From contig JABWDB010000016.1 of assembly GCA_019614645.1 (NCBI GenBank), positions 4,464,001 to 4,528,000 on the forward strand: a DNA stretch of 64,000 nucleotides. The letters are read 5' to 3'. The notes below the pieces were generated by a model, which saw only the letters and a list, made by a program, of their open reading frames with translations, was not told the origin of the DNA and ran no database searches. Numbering within the stretch: position 1 is the first letter of the stretch; each line of letters opens with the position of its first letter. Position numbers and translations under genes: made by a program. Of this stretch, positions 50,155 to 63,800 are shown piece after piece. Source of the DNA: Stratiolaelaps scimitus (taxonomy: Eukaryota > Arthropoda > Arachnida > Mesostigmata > Laelapidae).

Positions 50155-53100
50155 TTAACTCCAGACGTCAGTGCAGTAGCGACGCTGCGACTCCATCTTC
50201 TTGAAATACTTCTCGGCATCGGCAGGACTCATACCGCCCTTCTCCTGTAGGGTTTTCATTACGATCTGATGAACATCGCGCGCCATCGTACGGGCGTCAC
50301 CACAGACATAGAAGTGGCCACCTCGAACACCGATAACGTCCCACACAAGATCCATCTGCTGCGCGAGCAAGTGCGTTACGTAGATCTGTAACAATTCATT
50401 CAGAACGTAATGTAGTTCACAGTGGGAACAGTGCCTGAATCGATTGTGAATCGTTCGTATTTCACACGCGTTCCCTGCCCAGCTCGACGGGTACTGGACA
50501 CTGTAGAAGTGCTTGATTGACAGGAGTGTCAGACCTCACAATAACGAGCAATATACTCACGACAATTTCTTAACAATCAAACACTTTTGCGGTAATTCAT
50601 ACGTAACGAACTAACTGGAAGTGGTTAAGCTCATAAGGTGCTGTTCCACGTAAACAGCATTGGTTTGACAGTACGAAATAGTCTCTAACCCACCTTGTGG
50701 TCCTGTTCACGACTGAACGCGAGATACATCTTGCAGGTGCCATCTGCAACGTAACTCTCGAGTTCCTCCCGATACAAGAAGTCGTCGCTACTTCGGCGAC
50801 AACCGTAGAACAGATGGCTATCTCCCACCTGCTTATTTTCTGTGACGCGCTGGTGTTGGCGTTCCTGGAGGAAGCCACGGAATGGCGCCAAGCCAGTTCC
50901 GGGACCTACCATGATAATTGGCACCTAATGAAAGATAAAGTGCAACGTGGTAACAGGACTCGTCAGAAGGGCCAAATCATAAGATCCTAGGGTCGACCCT
51001 TGGATTACGTTTTGGCACCGATTTCTTTTAATTACTCGGTAAAAGCCAAAAAATAACACAGTATATGAGGGTTTGTTGAGAAACTAACTGCCAACGATAT
51101 CTACTGTTTAGAGTGAATAGCTGATCGATTTCACTGTCGAGCACATACCGTGGGCCGTGTCGGAAGCTTGAATTGCGATCGCCTCACGAACACTGGCAGA
51201 CGTGTCTTCAAGTCTGTAATAGCCATCTGTCCGGTAGCTACACCATTGATGTGGCGGTTCGTCGGCGTTGTGTAAGCAATCTGGTGGCGACAAAGAAAAA
51301 ATTATCCATATCAACGTTAGGCGGGAACAGTTTATGATGAAAAAACCTACTATAAGTCGTTCGTTTGAATCACTTCATAATGGTTATAAAAATGTATCGA
51401 CAACATTTTTCCAGACCCCAATCATCATATGAATCGAGCTATTTTTCCTGAGTCATTCAAGTAGTTATCAGAATCCTAATCCAGCCATCATATCAATGCG
51501 CCTCAATTCACCAGTGTCAGCTGTTTCAACCTTCATAACACGTGATATCTCATCCATAGCTGTCAAATGGACATGTGCCTGTCTTATGCATGTCATCAGG
51601 TTACGCAGATAAGTTATCTCACCGTTACATTCAGGTTCATTCATTCTATATCAGTCTATCCGTTGTTTGTACCTTGACAGCGGTGATATGAACGCGCTCG
51701 GAGTAGACCTTCGACGATGACGAGATTGAGTAGTACCTGAATAATATCATAGAATTGTTATCGAAATCGAGCTGCGAAGCTAGATAGTACCCTGGAATCT
51801 ATCTAAGAAATAAGTACTCTTGATTCTATATTGAATTCAGTCACGTACATAAGTTCAGTCATTTCCGACAACTTCGCTTGATTACTCTTCCATAGTTCGA
51901 GTTTGATGATGAAACATTATCAGTTTCTACGGATCCGGAGGTGAAATCGGAAGCTGGTCCTCGTGCAGACCGATTACGTCAAAATAGCTTAAAAATGAGC
52001 CTAAACTATATTTGTTACGGAATTAGGTTCTTATATATTGACGCCGTTTCGTTCGTTACAATTACCTGGGCTGCAGACGCGGCATAAACTCAAGCATAAG
52101 GTCAAGCGGTGGTTTGCACGATGGTAAATCTTCGAGGATGTGCACGATCGAACGGGACGATTCTTGCACCCATTTAGCATACTCGGCCTTGCCCTCAACC
52201 GTTGATGATGACATCAGCTGCAAGACGATGCATTTTCGATTAATGGACTCTGAATAGGCAGAACTTTTTGCGAGGCAAATTATAGGTTGTATGCCATTAT
52301 CGCAGCGATTCGCTACCCTGCCCGGCATCAGGTTAACCACAAAAACACATCGTTTGGGTCCACGTTTCGAAGGCTTACTGCACTACAAAAGGCCCGCACT
52401 TCGGAATCGAAGTCAACGCTTCCCCCTAGAGGACGGGCCTGCCACCACCGTGGCGCCTTGCTGCCTCCTGGTCAGGTGCGTTAAGATTTCCAAGTAAACC
52501 TTGGTTAAAAGGAAAAAACCCTACGCAGGCTAGAAAAGGAATGAAATACGGCACACTACTTCCAGATGAGTTCCCGAACGTTGGATCGCACGAGCTCACC
52601 GAAAGCGATCGGCCAAATTACGCGAGACGCCTACGCCCCGAACTACGTCGCATACTGCTCGTCACGCTGACGCGGTCCCAACGAATATACCGCTTGAGGC
52701 GCGCACCCAGAGCTATGACGTCCGTAACAGAGTCGTTGCGGAACAAGAAACGTTTTTCAGATGTCCGAAGGACAGGTCAACGCTATCATCAACGCTGTCG
52801 TCATTCACAGCGTCCTTGATTCCTTGAGCGCCTGACTTATGTTACTATTTATAAGTATTCATTTCTTGAATAGGGGGTCAGGCGAGCATGACCTGCCCCC
52901 GGGGCGCAAACCGCCTCTCGTTGACACGTGAACACAATGGGGAATTCAATGCTCACAGCGAATATAGAGGTAAAGGTCGGAGGCGTTCGGTGAATTCCAC
53001 CACTGGCAGGTGAACATGTCAGCAGATCTGGGAGGTTGTGGTCGCTCGAATCTCACTACGTATTGTAAACGCCTTCAGAAACACACGTACATTCACGTGC

Positions 53101-56100
53101 GTACACAGCCGAGCGTCACCTTAAAGCAGGAGACATAACTAATGGACTGAACGTCGTCATCCGTAGAGGTCTATGTCCACTACTTTGCCCCAGTTCTGCC
53201 GAAAGGGCGATATATGTCAACGCCGCTAAGGCGGGATGCTATTCCCGCCTGCTAAGGCGGGTTGCGTGTCCAGATGAATCAGCCATGTGTCCCTATGGCC
53301 TAAATGTGCAAGGGGTCACAGTGACGTGGGTAGATACTATTTCTATAATACCCATGTCGTATGTCGTATACCCCGACGTTACCTTGAGCTTGGCCTTGTC
53401 GGCCTCATTCGAGCAGTGTTCCGACAGTTCCTTGAGCACGTGAGTACGTGGCGGTGTACAGATATCAACGTAATAGCTGAGGGCGGTCCTGTACGAGCAG
53501 GGACATGGGAACGGATGCTTCTTTGAGCTGTCCTCGTCCGTATTGCGCAAAGTGATCACCTAACGGAAATCGTTGTTGATCATGACGAAAACGGAGATGA
53601 TACAAAAAAGAACAAACAAATAAACAAGCAAAGACAACAACAGCGAACATTAAATAGCTATGCATAACATGTGTTTGGGCAATGTGACTGAGCAGCGTTA
53701 GGGAACGGAATTCTACCGTTCGAATCGATATGATCGATTATTTACAGACATAATTAGTAACGTAATGATCGCCAATATCATCTATATGCGTATGTCAGTG
53801 ACTACTGATCGACAAGGGTAATTGGTTGACGATACACAACATACAGAATAATAATATCCGCCAAATGGTTGACGGATGCGATGTATTGCATGCGATGCCA
53901 TTTATATCGTAACTGATGAGTGATATTTAAATGGCATCCCTTGATATAGACATAACTATAACATCGTTAACAATGTTCTTCGACGGGAAGAAAGAGTTCA
54001 CACGCACCTGGTCAAGGTCGACCTTCAGCAGTTCTCCGAGTTTGTTCACGAGAGCGCTATCGTTCGTCGCGTATAGACCCATATGGTCGCCGGTCTCATA
54101 GCGCATCTTAGAGCCGGCAATGTCGAACTCCATATGAAGGCACGATCGTTCGCCCTTATACAATTCGCGTTTCTCGACAACCTCCGACAGATATGGATTC
54201 TTCAGATCAAACGGCCTGAAGTGTTTGTGACAAATATCACCATCATGTACTTGTCAGTTATTATTTCAAAGGTACTCCTCGGGAAAAAATAGATCACAGA
54301 TTAAACAATGTCAAACTTGTTTAATTGTGTTTTGTAAATAGTCGTCATGAGAGACAGTGTCGTATCATCGATATTCACCGCTTGTAATAGCTAGTATACG
54401 ATACGATCTATGTCGGTAAATTTCGACACTAATTTCTCGAATTATCCATGAAAAGAGTGAAGTTTTGAGTATGAACATTAAGTGACCTGGACTGAGGCAA
54501 ACTCAACGACGTGGACGGTCAACATAGAACATTTGGTAGAATTTCCAGGTTGACTCTGGTCGTGTTGGTTGACTGACCCCGCAGGATCAGTCAACCAGGG
54601 ATTGTATTGGAAAAATGTCCCTAACGCCGTGTAAGGTTCACTTACGGTCGCTGGTTAGTAAATTGGGTGAGGCGAGCCACCTCTCCGCGGTAAATCTTAT
54701 CCTCTGGGAGAGAGCCCTTCTCGTGAACGATCAACTGATACTGGCGCATGCTCAGGTCTGAGGCTGAAACCTGTGAGGGCAAACAATTAACGATTAACAC
54801 CACGATGGTCCTGATTTACTGGTAGGAACCCTATTTCCTAAGCGGCTTACGGATGTGGCCTGTGCGCCCTTTTGTTCTCGGAGGCTATTCTCGTATGAGC
54901 AGAGTGTGCATTGAACTTTAGCTAATACATGTCTTGTATTATGTCACATTTAGAGATTTCCTAATGTGTCTACTTGTTTACAATAGCTGTACCAAATTAC
55001 CTCAAGTCCGAACTGCTCGCAGACGGACGCCCAGAAATCGTCCTTCCATGTGATGAAGTCCTCTTCAATGTTGGCATCGTCATCGCCCTCGCCAATTGCG
55101 AACACCCTAAAGCACACAATGTGGTCCCAGTAACGTATATATGTATACGTATATGTATGATATTAAGCCATATTTACCATATATTCGACATTTAATAACC
55201 GCATACGCTATTAGCCGAAGGTCATGTCGCCTTGACCCATGAATGTTGACATGAACCACTGTAAATTGTATTACTCTATGTAATACAGTCATCGTGGTGT
55301 ACGAATCTGGCAAACTATCTATGAAAATGATATTCCTCTGAAATACGATTTGGTATCGATGCCATTAAATTAATATCTGAATGTTTCTTTGTCAGGTGCG
55401 GACGTGTTTTCGGCTAAGAAAGATCTCACTTCATCGGGGAATGGAGAGGGTCAAGGCTGAGAGGTCCTCAGCTATCCCTGATGTGGTAAGGTGGTCGCCA
55501 ACCGTCAGTCGGCTTGCGTCATATGCGTTCCATTGATATGTTTACCTGTGCGAGCCGAGTTGCTCGAGTCGCGAATCGACATATCGTCCCATAGCGTTGT
55601 AGTGCTCGTAAGTCTTGTTACCAAGGGCAAACACGGCGTAGTTGAGGCCGGGAAGATTTACGGAGCCTTCTTGTAACCACTGATAGAATTCTTGACAGTT
55701 ATCAGTGGGGTCACCCTCGCCGTACGTGGCCATACAAAAGATTGCCAAGTGGTTCGGGATGCTTTTCAGTTCTGCCAATTCCTCCTGAAACACATCAAAC
55801 GCCAAGTATTGATGAAATAACTACCTGACAGGTATACTATATAGCCCTCCCCCAAATAACCCCGCCGGAACCTGACTTTCAACTGACGATTTCGATATCT
55901 GCTCGAAGCGAGACCTGTGGAAAATGTCGTCCGAGTCTACGTTACTCCTTGTTCGTAAGGTTCATGCGCGTACCATTTCACACTCTTCCGGATCGGCGAC
56001 CATTGCCTTGAGTCCATAACGAGCAGCCTCCTTGGCGAGACGCGCTGCAAACTCCTCAGCAGTTCCGGTTTGCGAGCCGTAGAATACGACCACATTTCGT

Positions 56101-56956
56101 CCGTGTGTTTTCATCTTCGAGATGAAGCCTCCACTGCTCCGTTCGCGGTTCATTGAACCTCTGCATCAGCCAGTGAATGAGTAGATTAGTACAGCGTGTT
56201 CTACATGAATTTACATTTTACGTGACTCCGTTTGTGTGCCGACCTACGAAAAGTGGAGCACTTCCGTGAGCAACAAAAACATTCATTGTTGAAGGAGCGT
56301 CAGTGAGAAATCTGATCACAATTGGACATTTGCATCGACCGTCAGTATGAGACTCGGTTGTGGCTTTGTATTATCAGAACAGGCAAATGCGTCGATAACA
56401 ACTTGACCATTGGGATCGATATGCGCCTTAAATGCTCGTTCTCCACACGTAAATATGGTGCAATACAATAACAGCTATTAGTTCAAAGGGATATGTCACT
56501 TGGCAGGGCTCGAACCTTTGGCTAGGCATACGGCTCTTATAGCCAGTAATAATAGTCAAGCCTCCGTTGAAGCCGCCGCGCTTATGACATCGTATAACAT
56601 ATACACGTTCATTGCATGGAGGCACTTACGACATAGCCATAAATGTATCCAACTCGACCACATAGCGTGCTAGTCATTCAATGTATCGTTATGTGATGTG
56701 CTATTATATCTAGTAACCGTCAATCAACGATTAATCAATTTCATCACCTGATTGATGGATACATACTCGATGGAGAAGCTTTTGATGGCACTTGCATCAA
56801 ACGAAGATGAGGAGTCATCCTTCTTCCGAAGGAAGAACCACCAGTAGGCGGCTCCGACAAGGGTAACCAGGATACCGATGTCCACAGCTCCCATTGACAA
56901 CACCGAATTTTCGACAGCCGCCTCAGCGGCACCGGCTGCCGCTGGATCCGACATCG
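50155..56956 (-). CDS. Cpr: NADPH-cytochrome P450 reductase (CPR/POR), complete, 12 coding exons
   Basis: ER-anchored diflavin reductase that passes electrons from NADPH through FAD and FMN to microsomal P450s. Exons (minus strand): 56954-56767, 56160-55974, 55784-55546, 55106-55001, 54770-54646, 54215-54008, 53559-53383, 52217-52066, 51736-51673, 51280-51149, 50924-50694, 50385-50155. All junctions are GT-AG and phases agree, giving 2040 nt (679 aa plus TAA), the usual family length. Seen: membrane anchor about residues 26-42; FMN-binding GSQTGTAEEF (91-100), YGEGDPTDN (146-154) and LGNKTYEHYN (179-188); FAD-binding RYYS (461-464); NADPH-binding GPGTGLAPF (533-541); YVCGDAR with Cys631; C-terminal Asp676 and Trp678, as in mammalian POR. 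Exon 1 must end at the GTATGT donor after residue 62; a second donor-like site 19 nt further would break the frame. The start is the first ATG after a CCCCCAG acceptor, so a non-coding leader exon is implied. Very secure. Confidence 0.97.
54566..54597. repeat. Perfect inverted repeat in a CPR intron
   Basis: Eleven-base arms TGGTTGACTGA and TCAGTCAACCA are separated by 10 nt. They lie in the intron downstream of the exon ending at 54646. Confidence 0.9.
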
Positions 56957-59900
56957 CTGGGGGAAAGATTGATGCACGGACACAGGATATATATATGGGT
57001 GATGGGTTGATTGCAGTTGGTCAGGAGGTCTCTCCTATAGGGGTTGTGGTGGTAGGATACCGAGGAAGCTGATGCCGATGTTGCTGGGACTGTACGAACA
57101 ATAATGTGGTGCGGATCGAGCGTTCAGTGCTGATATGCTCTCGGGTACTCCCCGAGTCAATCTGTGAAACAACTGAAATAATCTACATAGAACACATGGG
57201 TCAGAATATTAACATTTAGCATTGTGTAACGTGTGTACGATACGGTGATATACAGTTTATACAGGACACACATGTGTGGGTCGATAGATATCTCTTATGA
57301 ACACTTTATTAAAATGTGTGAATGGACAAACACTAAAAATTGTGTATACAGTATACGAATTTCAGGACAACAACACCGGGAACCCGGAAAAAGAGACGAT
57401 TAAAGCTTTTAAAGATTACGATATTTTCATCGAGCCGCAATAATGTTACTTGTTCCTTCGTTGATACTTTTCTCGAAACTTAACCAAACCAATTACTTCA
57501 GACATATCTTTAACTAGTTGTTTGCACTTATTGACCACTAATCCCTGTCCCCCCGGCGAGGGAACGTCATTAGGTCTCGATGATAGCGTAATCTGTCCTT
57601 GCTCGTAAGCGTGATCTGCGGCACGTCGTTATCTCACAGATTCAATATAGCATGCTCATCGAAACGTCGATTAAGTCTAGCATATATATATATATATATA
57701 TGTACTCCACGAGAAAACTGTCTTTAGGCTCAAGTGTGCGACGACTCTTTATCGTGGTCCTTGTCTGTCCGCCTGCAAATGACGCAACGCGTGGCTCTAG
57801 CACGGGCTAATCTTTGCCACGTTTTCGTGTTGAGGAAAGCCGCCCAATTAGTGTTTATTAGCAATTGCTGCCTTAACGACCTGGCGCAGAATAACAATCG
57901 CCACATCACCTTTTTACTCTCATCTGTACAACGTGTAGTGTCTACGGCGTCTCATATTCGCGTGACACTATCGGCGCGCCGCGTATCGACCATACAATGA
58001 CGGACGTGTTTCTATTGCTCCCGGGAAACGTCTCGTTGGTCCAGCCTAGTCGCTGATGAACACCACGCAATGGCCGCGGCGCATGGCGCTTACCAGGCTA
58101 TCTAACAGACGAAATATAAGTCGGGGACATTGGATTCGGCGGGTGCTTCTCTCGACAGGTGGCCACAGACCATGTGCACAGGCTACATTAGGACATGTGT
58201 GTGTGTTCTATCGTCGGCCGTTCAGCCTTAATGCTGGTGTGTCTCGTCTTGCTATTTTGGGGTGATGTGTAGCGAACTAGTGTGAACTAGACCGATGAGT
58301 TGTCCTGCCATGCGTTTCCACCGGTATCGATAACTGCGCTCAACATGGCTTAATGCCTGAATGTGAGGCATAACTCGGGAAGTTCTACTAGGGTATATAT
58401 ACTTATATATATCACATAATGGTGGACTATGCACAATGGCGCAGATGGCGATGGAACATACATGCTTTCTCGTATTATATATCACAACAACACATTGTGA
58501 TGAGCATACGCTCGTTAAGTGGATATATAACATGCTCTAATAATTAGTACTTCCGATGTGCTATCAGCAGGCTGATGTGGTAAGTCCTGCGGCGGCAATC
58601 GTTTTCTGCGGCGTGTTGAATCAGTAATTAATCGATAGTGAAGTCTCTCGAGATTAGTTGTAGCAATACGAGCGTATAGGTGGGTTTATTGAACAATCGC
58701 TGCGTGATAAAGATGACCACCTTGATTATTGATTATTATACAACGGTCTGGTAGACAAATACGGTAGTTCACGGTCATCCAATAATAATAATACCAAACT
58801 AGTGGATGTGTCCACTAAGTCCGTGGTGTCAACTGCCAACGCGGCAGAGCTGACGCAGCGACAGCTTTACAGACGTCACCCCCACGCCGTTTGATCACAA
58901 AGTCCTCTAGATACCATAGTTCACGGTAAGCCAAAGAGTACATAATCCCTTGAGCAGCATTTGTACTGTAGTAGATAAATCCAATTTTCTCTAATGAAAT
59001 CATCTTATTTCCAAGTGTAATAATATTAACAATTGTTTGTGTGAGCAACGTATGGTCAAGATCACCTCATGATAATTGGGAGTCCCCATTTCCTATATTT
59101 CCAATCGTAAATACTCTCTGCGACACGCGAGCAACCACCCTCACACTCGGGGGCTGCCACCATTTCAACTCTATTCGACGACACGAAAACATCAACAAAC
59201 GGCAATCGGCAAACTTCGACAATAGATTAACCAGAACACTCCGAGTCTGCGTTGCAAATCGTCCATCCGAATCAGCGAAATCTCAGCAAAAAAAAACGAG
59301 CCTGCCCAATTGCTGAGGACTTATACGCGCCAACGCTAAGTATAGCTATTCAAGCGTTCGTACAATGTGCAACCATGAATCGGAATACTCTTGCCTCCTA
59401 ATAGCAATAATGAAAATGCCAAAGGAGAGTGTGTTTGTGATATTGTACTCTCGATAAACTCGAATCGATAGACGCGTGTCGAAACAATTCCCAGCCGATG
59501 ACAATTCACGGTGGAAACCTAACTGGCCTCATAGGCGCAACGATCCCATGGGCACTCGGTGTAGTGCGTGTTTTCTTGGTCAACGCGACAGGAGACCGAA
59601 GCACCAGAGCACAGATTGACAGTTGTCCCCCTCTGTAGCACCGTCATGTTTCGCACCAGCATCCAACTAACGGGTTAGAGTCCTTTCATATTTTTTTTGT
59701 TTATGTGGAACTCCTCCCAGTATCACTTCAACATGAGGGAAATTAATGCGGTAAGAGAGACCCTTGTAAGCATACACACATATGTACACATTCGAGACCA
59801 CTCTGCCACAAACCACACACGCAGAATATTCGATGCCATCGTATTGCGGTCTACGATGTTGTTGATGCTAGACTCACAGCGAAGTTTGTTGTTGTTGTTG
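56957..59900. other. Region upstream of the CPR coding start
   Basis: No coding exon seen. Because CPR exon 1 starts at a splice acceptor, its leader intron and leader exon should lie here or further right. A TA run lies at about 57682-57702. Confidence 0.45.
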
Positions 59901-60850
59901 CTGCTGCGGCTGCTGGGTTGGCCCGCGGAGTTAGCCAACCACCGAACCCTCTTTCAATGAATCGACCGAATCACGGGAGTATCCACAGGGCCTCACTGAC
60001 ACTACGGCGTCACTGCACCGACCAGCGAGTCACTGACAGACTGGGCGAGGGTGGCAGTCAAGCCGACCTTGCGACCGCTAAGTCCCGCGGGGAGGCTTCT
60101 TCAAGGGTCACAGCAGCAGGAGTGTAGTCGCCGTCGACCCGGCGGCGGCTCTTCGAGGCCGCCGCAAATAACCACGCAGCCACTAGACGTCTATATGAAC
60201 GGAGTGCTTGTTGCCGATCTCCCGTTCGCCGTCAATGGCAAGCGGAGGGCGGGCGATTGCCGACGCAACGTTCAGCTGCGCAACTCCGCCGTCCCTCTAA
60301 CCTCACTCAGCTCACTGGCTGACTTACTGGTTGCTTGCCCCAATCACTCAGCGACGGTAAACACACCGCGTCGAGGCCAGCTCGAGCGGCGGTGGTTGAC
60401 GTTGGCGTTGGCCGGTTCAAGAGTCCGCGAACGGCGGCTGTTGCCGAAGGCCGTTGCTGTATTGCAGGCTGTGCGGTCGGTCCCGCCGTGCCGTCGCCTC
60501 CCCTCTCCGAAACAGGCGAGTGTAAAGACGAGAGTGCAGGCCAACGAACTAGGCGAGTTGGTCAGCCAGAGGGCCCCCCCCCGCCCGTTGTAACGACCGC
60601 CCAATGGCCGCTGTTGGGTGACACCCAACAGCTGTGACGCTGACGTCGCACTCACGGTACGTGTATCGAATAGATGGATTGTCGAAAACCAGCCCGCCCG
60701 CAAACGTGAATATAGCATGGACGCGCGGGGGAGGGCTGTGTAAGATCGTACTGGTGAAAATCTCAACCCCGCACTCGATGTCCCACGCGGACCTCGACTT
60801 CCAGCGAAGCCGTCACCTGCTGATTCGAGAATGATTCGAATGATTGTGCC
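59900..60850. other. GC- and CpG-rich island
   Basis: About 950 bp clearly richer in GC and CpG than the surrounding AT-rich sequence, with open frames on both strands (60051-60593 plus, 60865-60344 minus) that have no recognisable domain. It could be a promoter region, for example for CPR (minus strand), or hold a first exon. Inference from composition only. Confidence 0.4.
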
Positions 60851-63800
60851 GGTGTATGGTGGCACAATGGTAACATTAAGTATCGCAATATGTATGCATG
60901 TTGCTTATATGTACATGATAAGTAGATGATAATTCAATTTGAAGAGACGACCAATTCTGTGACGAAGTTGACCGTCACAGATATATATACACGGTAGTGA
61001 ACAAAATTAGGATGATTTTTTTTTATTAGAAACTGTCTAATTATGTTTCATTTTCGTCCAGAAGGTGAACGGAGGACGGGGATAATCTGATTGGTCTGTG
61101 GATGACGGCTCATTAACATCGTACGATAATAACGATCATATCTCGTTGGCTACGTATACCAAAAATGGCACATGAAACACACACCTCTACGAGCTAACGA
61201 CCTGCTTATGCCTCCGGTTGTGTAGATAGACATTGACAGGTTAAATTTCAAAATATTACGTAATGTATGGCCGTTACATTCAGATAGGTCTCCCGTGTCA
61301 CACGATACCACACTGTGGAGGGCGTGCTATGCTTTCATCCCCTGCGATTGTTGCTCTTGAATACGTGAATTAATTCTCTATTTCCTATCAATGGGCACGT
61401 TTAACTTTCCTGGGCTAAAGGCTGTTTCCATGTATCAAATTGGTGGTCTAGAATTGGGTTGAACTTTATTTGCAAGGGCTGAAACATCCTTCGGTACCAA
61501 TACCTCCCTCCGCTAAACGTCTTGGCCGCGCCGCGGATGGGTGTATACAAGGAAATGTTATCTGCAGCATCCATCTCGGCGAGTCCGCCTCAATAAAACC
61601 GTCCATGATTCAAGTAAAGCTTAACAGTACCTTTGACCAATACAAGAATTTGTCAAAGCGGCAACAACAGCAACAACACATTCGAGAAATTTCACTGCTT
61701 CGACGCATCTATTCAATTAATTAGACAACTCTCTCTCTCTCTCATTAACCATGACCAACTATTCTACTGAGTCTAGTGATGAAATGAATGACAGCCTGGT
61801 AACGACAAGGCAGCTTGTTATTATGCAGCACGAGACGAAGTAATAATACACATTGATTCGCTGTTGCAGAGAGGACGAAGATAAATCAAGATTTTTTTTC
61901 CTACAGCAACGTAGGCCAAGTTATCAAACTCCCCTGGAATAATGCCACACTCAACGGACACTGAATCTCAACTGCTGGCTTTGCTCAGCTGGATGCGTTT
62001 GACTGTACAACCACTACGGCGAATATCGACGTGTGACGCCTGTGGCGTCGCCGTGACGCGGTCTTTAGAGAGACCAATTTGGGAGTCCCGTTGGCCTTGG
62101 TGACCGCCAGGCGAATCAAACCGGAATGGAGAGACAATTTTGCAAAGTCACGCCTCTCGATGGACAGGGCGTAGTCCCTTAGTCGATAGCGGGAAGATAA
62201 TTAGCCGACTCGAATTCGATTGTATCACGATGTTCGATAAATACGCCACTTAGTACAATGGATTGTTTCGATGGGTGGCCCCACGGCCGCGCATCATGCA
62301 AACGAAGTAGTTGAAAATAGTTAGGGATCTAGCCAATGGGAGAATCTGCTTATCAACTCGGTCATAACAACTGAACTGGGAGAAACAAGCGCCCTTAGAA
62401 ATAGGCACCGTTCATCAACGACTCAGTCACACAGGTATAATTGTCTGTAATCACTGATTACATACATTTTAACTAGAGCAGATCTTATTTCAGTCCCTAT
62501 TGTCTAGTGAAACCTGAAAACGCCGTTTAAAACGTCACTGAGCGGCGAGCAGACGTATAATTATAGCAGTGAATAGTTCGTACACTGCTCTCAGTTGATT
62601 TTTGAGCGCCGTCCACAAGACTGGGACAGTCATGACCATGCCGAAAACTCCGTATCACCATCGGCTGTCGTAAAAGTGGCATCCGGGTAAATGGGCTCAG
62701 CAAGAAGCATTTGTTTTTACAACAACCTCTCTCAGCGTTCATACTCAACGCTGCGCCGCAAACCTTGTCGTCGACTTGTACGTCCGGCAATAATACTCAC
62801 CCACAGCGACCCCGAGGCAATCAATCAATGATCAGCCATTTTTCACTCCACTTTGCCTGATGAACTATATGTGTATGCCCCATTGAGTAGTCGATGCGAC
62901 GTGGCTCTTTCGCTGCGGTGATGGGAACTATTCATTTCTGATGATACAATAGCGAAAGAAATAATTACAACGTCGTTCATAAAAAAAAATAAAGCTAGGA
63001 GAGAGCTCAGTTGCTCCTCTTGGAAGATGACTCGATGACTATGCGATTTATAATTATACCAAATTATAAATCAAAAAAATGGATTTAATAAAATTATATA
63101 TATATATATATATGGCGTAGATGACAATTGTATCCATCGAAATCTGTATCTGCGCAGTAAGTTAGTCGGGGAACTGCGACAGCTGTAGTTCGGTCTTACA
63201 TGTAAATCACCAATCGTATGCATAAAGCGAATCTAAATATAATAGGAATCCACTCAATATTTCACGGGTTGCATGTTGATGCTGCTGGTCGAGTTTCGCA
63301 GGTTCGGCCTAACGAATTGTTATTATTGTTTATTATTGTTTTTTATTTATTATTGTTTGAATATTAAAAAAAAATCAATAGTTTGTGTCAAGGACACACA
63401 CAGCCTGTCCAGGCACAAAGTACGGCGCAAGTGCCAACTATTCTAGTTGTCGGCTGGCAAAGTGTAACCGTTTCCCAGTGAAAGGAAATCCTTGGTTTGA
63501 AGGTAATCTCCGGAGATCAGCGATGGTCTGTCTCAATTTCTACCTCACGTTATGCAAGACCCCACGAAAGACGATGATTGAACAAATTCATTGCAACAAC
63601 ACCAATAACAACAGTCGTAGCTACCGTAATCTACGCCCGGGACACAGCGTCCAGTGGGCAGCGATGGATGCCAGCCATCATATTCAATGTAAAGCAATCC
63701 ACAACTACACAACATGTCAATAATCCTTCACTATTGAGCATCGTCAATAACAACGTGATAACACGCACTACGCACAGTCTCCACTTAATGCGATTTGGCA

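Noticed and set aside
50697..50990. Plus-strand frame over CPR exon 11
   Set aside because: Shadow of the CPR coding exon on the opposite strand.
60051..60865. 180-codon plus and 173-codon minus frames in the CpG island
   Set aside because: Mutually overlapping and Arg/Ala/Pro-rich as expected from GC content; kept only as a GC-rich island.
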